From: Helopsaltes ochotensis
Lineage: Eukaryota > Chordata > Aves > Passeriformes > Locustellidae
Length of the DNA stretch: 64,000 bases
Assembly: GCA_013400155.1 (NCBI GenBank)
Contig: VXBM01001619.1
Coordinates: forward strand, 89,819 to 153,818
Direction of reading: 5' to 3'
Below, in pieces: positions 55,601 to 61,954 of this stretch. Under the pieces are notes generated by a model, which was given only the letters and a program-made list of their open reading frames with translations, ran no database searches and was not told the DNA's origin. Numbering within the stretch: position 1 is the first letter of the stretch; every line of letters begins with the position of its first letter. Position numbers and translations under genes: made by a program.

Positions 55601-55834
55601 TGCAAGTTACTGTGAGATACAGGTGAAGTGCAATCCTAATGTTAACTGTACCATTCTCTTCAGGTCACAGCAATTCTGAAAGATGCTGGTGTAAACAACT
55701 TAACTGTCCAAGTGGAGAAGGAAGCTTACTTTCAACACATGTCTGGACTCAGTACAGGATTTCAGGATGTCCTTGCAATGACTCAGCAGCTAGAATCCAT
55801 GAAATACTACAAAGATGGTACTTATATCATGTAA
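37478..55834 (+). CDS. SLC30A5: Zinc transporter ZnT5, 15 of 16 coding exons, 5' end in gap
   Basis: ZnT5 is a cation-diffusion-facilitator transporter that moves Zn2+ into the Golgi and early secretory lumen. In mammals it works as a heterodimer with ZnT6 and supplies zinc to enzymes such as alkaline phosphatases. Joining 37478-37600, 39798-39864, 41153-41238, 42624-42711, 44448-44535, 46152-46228, 47358-47528, 48143-48431, 48789-48997, 49988-50145, 50747-50876, 51267-51486, 52855-53081, 54956-55084 and 55664-55834 gives 743 residues plus one split codon and the stop. All borders are GT/AG, all phases agree and no frame is broken. Exons 2-9 code for the long N-terminal multi-span extension peculiar to ZnT5. 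Exons 10-16 code for the six-span CDF core and cytosolic tail. HMLFD (exon 11) and HVLAD (exon 14) are the paired HxxxD zinc sites. Exon 13 carries a loop with 18 His. About 28 N-terminal residues, by comparison with human, are missing in the gap. Next downstream is the cyclin B1 remnant, as in mammals. Confidence 0.97.
37790..38632 (-). mobile_element. CR1 LINE fragment in SLC30A5 intron 2
   Basis: This reverse-complement CR1 3' region begins on the + strand with the GGAAGTGACC...AGTCCAATTCTCTGC-type tail. It continues with blocks found in other copies here (AGTGAAGAACCTTTCC, TTCTCTAAGCTGAGC, GTACAGAGGTGCCCGAAACT), complementary to the end of ORF2 and the 3' UTR. It is antisense to the host gene. 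Confidence 0.85.
38636..39221 (+). mobile_element. ERVL-type LTR in SLC30A5 intron 2
   Basis: It starts around TGGTCGTGGTGTGACTG and ends CTGAAACCAGGACA. Inside are GTTTATATACTGAG (TATA), ATGGTATGGAACATCCCTTT, TGTGTTATCAACGTTGTTCT and GAATCCAAAACAGCACT. The same word order recurs in the LTR at 54,009-54,542, so they are one family. It is in the host gene's sense orientation. I could not find a clear target duplication. Confidence 0.8.
39798..39864 (+). CDS. SLC30A5: SLC30A5 exon 3
   Basis: The acceptor is TTTTGACAG and the donor GTGAGT. It codes for SAFFMVLFQKPF...TKHQ and completes the split Gly codon. Confidence 0.95.
40265..40302. repeat. 19-bp tandem duplication
   Basis: Two exact adjacent copies of CCTTGTGAGTTCCCAGTAG lie within intron 3. 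Confidence 0.95.
41153..41238 (+). CDS. SLC30A5: SLC30A5 exon 4
   Basis: The acceptor is TTTTGTAG and the donor GTAAAT. It reads WIKIFKHAVVGC, then a hydrophobic span ending CGPL plus a split Arg codon. Confidence 0.95.
42624..42711 (+). CDS. SLC30A5: SLC30A5 exon 5
   Basis: The acceptor follows a T-run (TTTTAATAG) and the donor is GTATTT. It reads TLLLFEHSD...SSGGGPAK, a membrane segment of the N-terminal half. Confidence 0.95.
44448..44535 (+). CDS. SLC30A5: SLC30A5 exon 6
   Basis: The acceptor is TTTACAG and the donor GTATCC. It reads TRGAAFFIIAIICLLLFDND and ends AKIAEH plus the first base of a Pro codon. Translation runs on into the intron for a while, which is not a real extension. 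Confidence 0.95.
44815..46070 (-). mobile_element. CR1 LINE copy in SLC30A5 intron 6
   Basis: The + strand opens with AGAATCATAAAATAGAATCA and GAGTTGGAAGACACC, the complement of a CR1 tail. The minus-strand frame at 45,543-45,839 reads the RT block APQGSVLGPVLFHIFICDLN, followed by QFAGGTILGG where active elements have FADDTKLGG. The catalytic Asp pair is therefore lost (DD to GG). It is 5'-truncated and antisense to SLC30A5. Confidence 0.93.
46152..46228 (+). CDS. SLC30A5: SLC30A5 exon 7
   Basis: The acceptor is TTGTTTAG and the donor GTAAAT. It reads (P)EGHHDSALTHVLYT...GVADHK. It lies only about 80 bp after a CR1 insertion in intron 6. Confidence 0.95.
47358..47528 (+). CDS. SLC30A5: SLC30A5 exon 8
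   Basis: The acceptor is GTCTCCAG and the donor GTAAGA. It has 57 whole codons with two hydrophobic stretches around RKLSVDVGGAKRLQALSH. Confidence 0.95.
48143..48431 (+). CDS. SLC30A5: SLC30A5 exon 9
   Basis: The acceptor is TCGTTGCAG and the donor GTACGT. The longest exon seen, it has membrane segments around VILDFYVESICSV and GNFWTHPITDQLRAMNK, then LSGGVVVSAVFFVL with a split Ser codon. The open frame continuing into intron 9 is chance. Confidence 0.95.
48789..48997 (+). CDS. SLC30A5: SLC30A5 exon 10
   Basis: The acceptor is TCCTTGCAG and the donor GTAAGT. It codes for the cytosolic linker (ANILSSPSRKGQKGTLIGYS and onward) and the entry into the first CDF membrane span (FYFLCLNL). Confidence 0.95.
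49988..50145 (+). CDS. SLC30A5: SLC30A5 exon 11 with first zinc site
   Basis: The acceptor is TGTTTTAG and the donor GTATGT. It covers CDF spans I and II: FTFVELFYGVWTNSLGLISD, then the HMLFD zinc site (His codon 50,057-50,059, Asp codon 50,069-50,071). It ends FSYG with a split Gly. Confidence 0.95.
50747..50876 (+). CDS. SLC30A5: SLC30A5 exon 12
   Basis: The acceptor is TTTTCAG and the donor GTAAGT. It reads YGRVEILSGFINGLFL, then span III and VARLVDPPDIDTNMLT. Confidence 0.95.
50940..51170 (+). mobile_element. CR1 LINE 3' fragment in SLC30A5 intron 12
   Basis: It reads in CR1 sense order: CTTCAGGAAAGCTGGAGAAG, GGACAAGGGGAAATGGTTTC, TTAGATATTAGGAA, GTACAGCACTGGAACAAGTT, GCCCAGAGAAGTTGTGG. 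It is truncated at both ends and ends only about 97 bp before exon 13. Confidence 0.9.
51267..51486 (+). CDS. SLC30A5: SLC30A5 exon 13 with histidine-rich loop
   Basis: The acceptor is TCCCACAG and the donor GTAAGT. After span IV (PVSVGGLIVNLVGICAF) comes a loop with 18 His in alternating His-Ser/Gly pairs, then SSGGGMNTNMRG. The loop lies between spans IV and V, where CDF transporters bind and deliver zinc. The DNA is a purine/CAC-rich near-tandem repeat, which also gives a spurious minus-strand frame. Confidence 0.96.
51487..52854 (+). other. SLC30A5: Intron 13 of SLC30A5
   Basis: AT-rich sequence. No repeat or nested gene was recognised. Confidence 0.6.
52855..53081 (+). CDS. SLC30A5: SLC30A5 exon 14 with second zinc site
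   Basis: The acceptor is TGGTTGTAG and the donor GTACAA. It reads VFLHVLADTLGS: the second HxxxD site has its His codon at 52,866-52,868 and Asp codon at 52,878-52,880. Spans V and VI and the start of the cytosolic tail (RIPPEHEKELHAALEK) follow. Confidence 0.96.
54009..54542 (+). mobile_element. ERVL-type LTR in SLC30A5 intron 14
   Basis: It starts TGCTGTAGGTTGACCCC and ends AGCCAACCCAGAACA. Internal blocks CAGCCACTTACTCACTCCCC, GGCTGCCCTGGCTGTGTCAC, GAAAAATAGAAAGCCTTGA and GGTATGTTATCAAAATGGTT match the word order of the LTR at 38,636. It is in sense with the host gene. Flanking duplications are not evident. Confidence 0.8.
54956..55084 (+). CDS. SLC30A5: SLC30A5 exon 15
   Basis: The acceptor is TCTTCACAG and the donor GTAAAG. 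It has 43 whole codons of the cytosolic C-terminal domain, starting IQKIEGVISYRDPHFW and ending MEQRIVQQ. Confidence 0.95.
55085..55663 (+). other. SLC30A5: Intron 15 of SLC30A5
   Basis: Short intron with nothing else recognised. Confidence 0.6.
55664..55834 (+). CDS. SLC30A5: SLC30A5 exon 16 with stop codon
   Basis: The acceptor is CTCTTCAG. It codes for VTAILKDAGVNNLTVQVEKE and continues to YKDGTYIM, followed by TAA at 55,832-55,834. The end matches the usual ZnT5 C-terminus. Confidence 0.96.
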   Translation, partial: VTAILKDAGVNNLTVQVEKEAYFQHMSGLSTGFQDVLAMTQQLESMKYYKDGTYIM

Positions 55835-56640
55835 CACAAAGCTGTATTTGCCAAAGGGGATATAAATGGTCAAGCTATTGGATTCCATATTTGTATTTTT
55901 GCCGGGAGATCTTGCACATACATGTACAGAAACAAATGCACTATATATTTGAATTTTTGTAAGTGTACTATCTTTGTTAATTGGATTGAGATGCTTTTAT
56001 AAAGGAAATAAGAAGGACTTGAGTACTTGCTGTAAATGTGAAAATAATCAAAATCTTATATACTATACTTGGTGTTTATTAAACAGACGTCTTGAAACTT
56101 GTAGAGGAGCACAGATATATTCCATACTTTCTCTAAAGTGTGGAACATCGGTATTGTAATTTCTTGTTAGCAGTGGGAAATAGAAGTAGTTTATATTAGA
56201 ATGCAAACATAATCAACTGAGCACTATTTTTCTTTCTTTCACGGATTGCTTGAGGACTCTTGGAATGAAAAAAAACCACTTTATTATGGGGAGTAAAAAA
56301 CATCAAGTCCTGTGTTTTGCATATTTTGTTAGATAACAGAAATATACAGGTTTTTATATTATGTCTCAGCACACAAATCTGATTTCTACACTTAATGCAT
56401 CAGAGCAAATGTTACCATTTTACATTTGTATCGAGCTATTTTTTTAAGAAGCAAAATCCACAGATTTAACAGTGAGAAATAGGGAAGGGAAGAAAAATGA
56501 AAACACTTTTTCCTGGGAAGACTCAGAATCATAACACAAACCAGTCTGTAAAATAAAAGGTTTTGTACTTTTTGTATGAATATCTGAAAATGCAGTATTT
56601 GATGTCTAGAAGTAATAAATCAGTGAGCATCCTAGCACTC
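55835..56640 (+). other. SLC30A5: SLC30A5 3' UTR with candidate poly(A) signals
   Basis: Non-coding AT-rich sequence after the stop. AATAAA occurs at 56,552-56,557, followed by a T/GT-rich stretch, and at 56,614-56,619. A further AATAAA at 56,957-56,962 could give a longer form. Which one is used cannot be told from sequence alone. Confidence 0.6.
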
Positions 56641-58221
56641 AGCTAAACTTCATCTCTTCAAGATATGTTATCCTGTACTTTACTCAATTTTTTAGTAATA
56701 CCATGATAGCTGCAGGTGTACTGTAGCCAACTGTTCCTCCGTGTATTACTTAGGGAACAAGTTCAGGTTTAGAATGCTAAACTGTGACAGTAGTCTTTGA
56801 CTTGACAAGTTGCTGAAATTAACAGTAATTGAGACTTCTTGACTGGAAAGTGAAAGAGTGCCTTTAAGAAAGAATTATGGATGTTGAGGACTTAATACAA
56901 AGTATTAAGTATAAGAAAACAAATCTCTGTATTTAGTGAAAAGTTGTCAATGGGGTAATAAAATACATCTTCAGGGGTAGTTGTGCTTACATGAGTTTAG
57001 AGGCTTCTTGTGCCCCCTCTTCTTGTCTGTAGCATGTTAATATATTCCTTGAAATATAAGAAATTAAGTCAGTGGTTAACAACAATGAATACATCTTTCA
57101 TCATCCCGTGTATCATAGCGCCATTGTTTTGTCATGCCCTTTTCTTGTTTCTGGTATTTGGTGGTTCTTGAATACCATAATAATAAGAATAGACTTGATG
57201 TTAGTGAAATTGAAGGACAGAACAGAGTGATAAAGGAATTATATAATTGGAGGAGATTTACCAGGAAGGCAGTTAGGGATTTCCTTGAGCCATTCTGCTT
57301 GTCTTGTGATCAGATTGTTTATACAACTTCTGTGGCTTGTTTGGTTACTTACTCTTGAAGGAGTTTGTCCCATGCTATGCTAAAATACTGTCTGCAGTAC
57401 AAAACTGACTTGGAAAACTGTGGTCAGAAAACTTCTAAAAGTTGCATTGCATCTGTGTAGAGTGATGAAGATTAAGTGCATAAATCGCAGTCCCTCATGT
57501 CTTGGGACAGCACTGGAGAGTCAGCCACCTCCTTAGGTCTGGATCCTGTTTTCTGCCCATTGGTAGTGGTTTTCTTATCCTGCCTTCTCCAGAAGGCTCA
57601 TCACTTGATGAGCTACAGTTACACACTACAGTCTAGAACTAGGGTGATATTTTGATTTTGAAATCGATCTCAAACAAAAAGCTTCAGTAAATGTTTGCAT
57701 GTGCCACTCCTGTTTTGAGGTGGTTGTACTAGAATTGACAGTATTTCAGTAAACCCCATTGTGACATGAAATGAAAATGATGAAAAGGGGAGTAATTCTG
57801 CCTTTTAAATCATTATCTTAATTGTAAAGCTTCTGTGCTTGCCACAGCTTCCTCTGAGCAAATGGTGATTTCCTACTTAAGCTGGTAGCAGCAGAACACA
57901 AAACAAATCAAGGTGGCTGGCACTATGATCATGGCAGTGAAGATAAGCCCATACCTGGATACTTCACAGCCAAGCCCAAACCCGCATCTTAGCTTGGATT
58001 TGGCAGGTTTTTCCATGTTACCCAGCACACATGCACAGTGTTTGTCCTGGCTCTCCTCTCAGGAACACGACGGCAATAAGCATTGTCTTATCTTGCAACA
58101 TCCATTTTAAATTCGTTTAGTCTGGCAATAATCCACCAAAGAAGGGTTCAGGATTCCCTACAAGATCTCTTGGAGCTGTGTTGTGTGGGCAGGTTTTCAA
58201 ACCACAGGTGCAGGCTAGTTG
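56641..58221. other. Intergenic DNA between SLC30A5 and the cyclin B remnant
   Basis: AT-rich and without recognised genes or repeats. Its first part may still be an extended SLC30A5 3' UTR. Confidence 0.6.
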
Positions 58222-58226
58222 ATTCA

Positions 58227-58870
58227 TGTTATGGATAAATTAGCCAGATCGTTTATATAAAAGGATAATTTATTAATAACAATTTAGAAAGAAACAAAAG
58301 AACCACCACTAAAATAAAAGATGCCGAGCCTGGGAGTCGGCACCGGTGAACAGGGGACGAACGGTCTCTCTCGCCAGCTGCCCTTTCCCCAGTTCACGAA
58401 ATATTGTCAGTGGAGCCTGGGTTTATTTACCCCCAGGCTTAGTGTTGTAATGTAGTTCTCTGCAACAGTCCGGTATCGGGGTCTTCATTGCTGATTTTAT
58501 TTTTCCTTTTTGCGTTGTGTGCTCCTTCCTGACAGAGATGGTAATCTTCATGGGTTTAGGGGAAGCCCTTTGAATTTCTATCACCGGGTCCGGAGATGCC
58601 ACCCTGATGGTATCGGGCCCTCGTCAATGAGGCGATGATCGTCCTTATCTGGGTCGTTAGTCTGTTGTCTTGGCCCAGGTGTAGCTGTTTCGCCTAAAGA
58701 CTTCAAATGCTAATGAGATTTTCCTTGAGCCCAGGGTTTTGCAATGCGATTTTACATGAACAAGGGTGTAACATATATTTAGTACATTTAAGACCTTAAT
58801 TTTCTACGACTTATATAAAATATAAAATATTATCAGGAGCATTAATTAATTTCTAGCTTCCCTTATAACA
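58227..58870 (-). mobile_element. Solo LTR with 6-bp inverted ends and ATTCA duplication
   Basis: A 644-bp element with + strand ends TGTTAT and ATAACA (perfect 6-bp inverted repeat). It is flanked by the exact 5-bp repeat ATTCA (58,222-58,226 and 58,871-58,875), as expected for a class III/ERVL-like insertion. The minus orientation is inferred from AATAAA (complement at 58,269-58,274) lying near the minus-strand 3' end, and from a TAAATAAA box farther upstream (complement near 58,421). No internal region remains. Confidence 0.85.
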
Positions 58871-59059
58871 ATTCATATCTTAATACTGGGAGGGTGTTAA
58901 GAGGTTCAGTCTAATCACCTGCTCTGTATATGCAGAGAGTTGCAACAAAGCACTTTGAAAGACTAAACAGGTTTAAAAGGCACTGCGCGTGATCAGTACG
59001 TGTGTACATAAGGAGGGAGATGTCAGTGTTTTCCGGTAATGTTTTATGCCCTGCATCTT

Positions 59060-59720
59060 GGCTTCCGTGGAACAGAAGCCTTGGGGCCGTCAGCGGGGCC
59101 CGAGTAGCGGCCCAAGGCGGGCGGTGTGCACCGGCGGGCGGCAGCGCCGGGGCCCCGTGTGGGCGTGTGCCTCCGGCCGTGCGGGGGGGCCTGTGCGGGC
59201 CGGGAGGCACCTGCGCGGCCCTTCGTGTCCTGCTCGCTCCTTCCCTTTTCCCTTCCCTTCAGCTTGGTGGGCACTGCGGGATACAGCCCAGGGGAAGCCC
59301 GGTCTTCGCTCGGTGGGGAGGGCGGTGGGTGTGTGCCCATTTCGCTTTCTCCTGGGACAGCCCGCTGGTTCCCTCCCTCTCCTCCCCTTCAGCCCGCTAG
59401 TGCGAAGGGGAGGAGCCTGAAGCCCGTCATCTCCTCATCTATGCCCTTCGGCTCTGGAGCCGTGCGGGCTTGCCGCGGCTCCGCTCCTGCCCGCAGCGCT
59501 GCCCCGTTCCCCCATTCTCGCCGTCCCCTCGCCCGCCGTCCCCTCGCCCTCCCCTCACCCTCCCCTCACCCTCCCCTGCTCCTCAGCCGATCCCTCGAAC
59601 GAGGAGAGCGCGCCCCCGTCCCCAAGAACGGGACAGCCCGCCCCCACGGTGGGGGGACACTGGCAACTTCATGGCCGAGCCGAAGGTGCGCCCAGCCGCC
59701 AAGAAGTCACCAAGTTGAAG
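59060..59720. promoter_or_regulatory. CCNB1: CpG island at the head of the cyclin B1 remnant
   Basis: A sharp rise in G+C and CpG density against AT-rich flanks (for example GCGGGCGGTGTGCACCGGCG and GCGGGCTTGCCGCGG). It lies directly before and over the first cyclin B1-like coding block, where the promoter and exon 1 of CCNB1 would be expected. Long open frames in this island (up to 320 codons) result from its base composition. Confidence 0.7.
59521..59583 (-). repeat. C-rich 10-bp tandem repeat, G-quadruplex motif on minus strand
   Basis: Near-perfect repeats of CCCTCACCCT/CCCTCGCCCT. On the minus strand this gives more than four runs of three or four G separated by short loops, a canonical G-quadruplex pattern within the CpG island. 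Confidence 0.85.
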
Positions 59721-61293
59721 GGGGACCATGGGCAACCGAGTGTCCAGTACGCCCCCGCCTCGGGGAGGATGGTTTCCAGGAAGCTGCTGAGGCTTTTGCC
59801 AAGGAAAACGTGCCTCCGCCAGCCCCGGAGCCTCAGCCAGAGCAGCCCAAGGTACCGTCTGCAGCTTCCTTGGGCTGTGTGCCCCTTCCCCAGCTGCCGC
59901 TGCAGCAGAGCCGTGCCTTCCTCTGGTGCCCTGAAATAGGGGTGATGACCCTTGCAGGGTTCCATGCTCCAGGACTGCAGCTTGGCCCACACTGGGCTGT
60001 GGAGGGAGGTGCTATCTGCAGTGATTTTCTGAATTTCCTTGTAGTCAGAGCATCAGTCTCCAAACCCCATGGAAATATGAAAATGTGATCCAAAAGAACG
60101 TGTTTTGTTTTGGGCTTTATCTGCTATCTTGCTTAAGTCTGAAGACTCAGACATGTAAGATAATAATGACTCAAACCTGTGTAGCAGCTGTGTGAAGGAC
60201 ATCTACAACTATCTGAGACACCTGAGGTTATTAGATATCTAATGATATTTGCAGTAATCTTGTCCTTGTAGATGTGACTAGACTGGGAGTTGGTACCCAC
60301 CTTCACGAGTGATTTCTCCAGAGGCATTAGTAAGCTTCCTTCAACTTTAAGATACAGGATTGAACTCAGATGATAATATGAAGAGATGCTGGTTGTTAGA
60401 CCAATCAACTACTAATACTAGTACTGTGCTCTTTCTAGCCCATGTCTAGTGAGCAAGGAAACCTTGCGCCATGTGGTCTACACCCACAGGCTCTGTCTGT
60501 ACCAAACTCCCGGATAAGGACAGAAGAGGAAATGGCCACAAGCTGTGCCAGGGGAGGTTCAGGTCGTACATCAGCAAGAATTTCTTTACTGAAAGGGTGG
60601 TCAGACACTGGAATGGGCTGCCCAGGGAAGTGGTAAAGTCACTCTCCATAAGTGTTCAAGAAGTGACCGGATGTCAGTTGACAAGGGGCTTTTACCCCAG
60701 GCTAAAGCATGAATGCCGGTCAGTAACACCCTACATGGCTGTATGTACCTTTTACAATACAGATGACCAACAATGGATCTTCAATTCTCCATTTGTATGT
60801 ACCACACAAAGCTCTCGGCTATGAACAGTGAATTGATGTATCGAAACTGCTTATTCCTCTTCCTGATTTTAACTCAAGGCCTTCTAGCATCCCTGCAGGT
60901 GCCAGTAAAGGTAACAGAGGATGTGTAATTATTCTGTGTAAGTGGGTATGAACATCCTGCCATATAACCAACCTTACACTGACTGCCGTGAAAACCTGTG
61001 TTCTGAACTAAGTCATTTAGATAAATCTCTACTGGTTCTTTCTACAGGACAACGTTGTGTGCAAGGTGAAGTTGCAGCTGATTGGTGTCATAGCTGTGTA
61101 CACTGCCAGAAAATATTAAGAGATTCTTTACCCATATATTGGAGACTTTAGCAATGTAACTGACCACACTTGCTCAAAGGTTCATGTCCACCTTGGAGAC
61201 AAAGATCCTGAAGGCCCTAGACTTCTCTCTGGGTTGCCCTCCCTCTGCACTGCTGAAGAAGAGCTTCGAAGATTGCAGAAGTGTTGAGAATAG
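59640..61293 (+). pseudogene. CCNB1: Decayed cyclin B1 gene, exon-intron structure still visible
   Basis: Four blocks follow the order of a B-type cyclin. (1) 59,644-59,706 reads R-WGDTGN...RPAAKK, matching the destruction-box area (RTALGDIGN then a Lys pair). A shifted frame at 59,789-59,851 reads EAFAKENVPPPAPEPQPEQP, like the Pro/Glu-rich N-terminus, before AAG|GTACCG. (2) 60,159-60,226 reads DSNLCSSCVKDIYNYLRHL, like cyclin B1 NLCSEYVKDIYAYLRQL, then |GTTATT. (3) About 60,905-61,000 is a weak GN..(A/V)I.....W match. (4) After TTCTACAG, 61,048-61,293 reads LQLIGVIAVYTARKY, a stop (61,117-61,119), YPYIGDFSNVTDHT, a frameshift near 61,175, TKILKALDFSLGCP, then |GTAATA. It resembles B1 more than B2. 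A CR1 piece interrupts it, and the last cyclin-box exons are not seen. It is adjacent to SLC30A5 in the same orientation as mammalian CCNB1, so I infer a unitary pseudogene and not a retrocopy. Confidence 0.85.
60500..60690 (+). mobile_element. CR1 LINE fragment inside the cyclin B1 remnant
   Basis: It encodes FRSYISKNFFTERVVRHWNG then LPREVVKS, the C-terminal end of CR1 ORF2, in sense orientation. It sits between cyclin blocks 2 and 4. Both ends are truncated. Confidence 0.9.
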
Positions 61294-61950
61294 GTAATAC
61301 TGTAAGTTGAATCCAGAAAGGGCAATACTTAACTATGGCAACTTGTTAAAATGGCTCAAAATTTTTTGAGTATTGCAATTGAGCCTGGCTGAGACACGTC
61401 TCCTATGTAGAAATGAGTTTTATTTATCTGTTCCTGTGACATAAGCCTGACTTGCCAAAATTCAGTGTTAAAATGCATGCCTGATTGTGAGGAGCCAATT
61501 TAGTTTTGATTTGCCACAAGAATGGTTGTCGGATGCATGTGGAGGAGGGGTGCACATGTGCCACCTGTAGGAGGCAACTGGGAGAAGCCTTGTCTCCGGG
61601 AGGATTTTCCCTGGCAACGCCTCACATGGGACAGTCAGTAGGACACTGAACTTCCCAGAGGGGCCTCTCCAATCAGATGGCAAAAGGTTGGGGCCGATGG
61701 TCTCCTGTCAGCAGGCAGGGTTTGGGAGCAGCCAGGGGCATAAAAAGGAACAGTGCCACAAGCGCCCAGGGCTTTTCCAAATTTGCTCTTTGAGTGTGGG
61801 TGGGTTTTTGGATTGGGGTTTTTTTGAGACTTCTGCTTTTGAGGCTTGGTGATTCCAGGGGTTTTTTGAATCTTCTGGTTTTGCTTTGGCTTCAGCCTGC
61901 TGAGGTCTGCTTCTTGCCCTGGCCCTAGCCTGGTTTTGCCCTTATTTTTT
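61294..61950. other. Intergenic/intronic remnant with promoter-like motifs
   Basis: No further cyclin exon was recognised. Around 61,665 there is a CCAAT and at 61,739-61,748 a CATAAAAAGG TATA-like box. The segment from about 61,486 (TGTGAGGAGCC) could be an old LTR, but I cannot fix its 3' end or a duplication. Confidence 0.4.
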
Positions 61951-61954
61951 TACA

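Noticed and set aside
59126..60088. 320-codon + strand frame over the CpG island
   Set aside because: Compositional. Only its late part overlaps a cyclin B1 relic, and it then runs through a splice-like donor into intron-like DNA.
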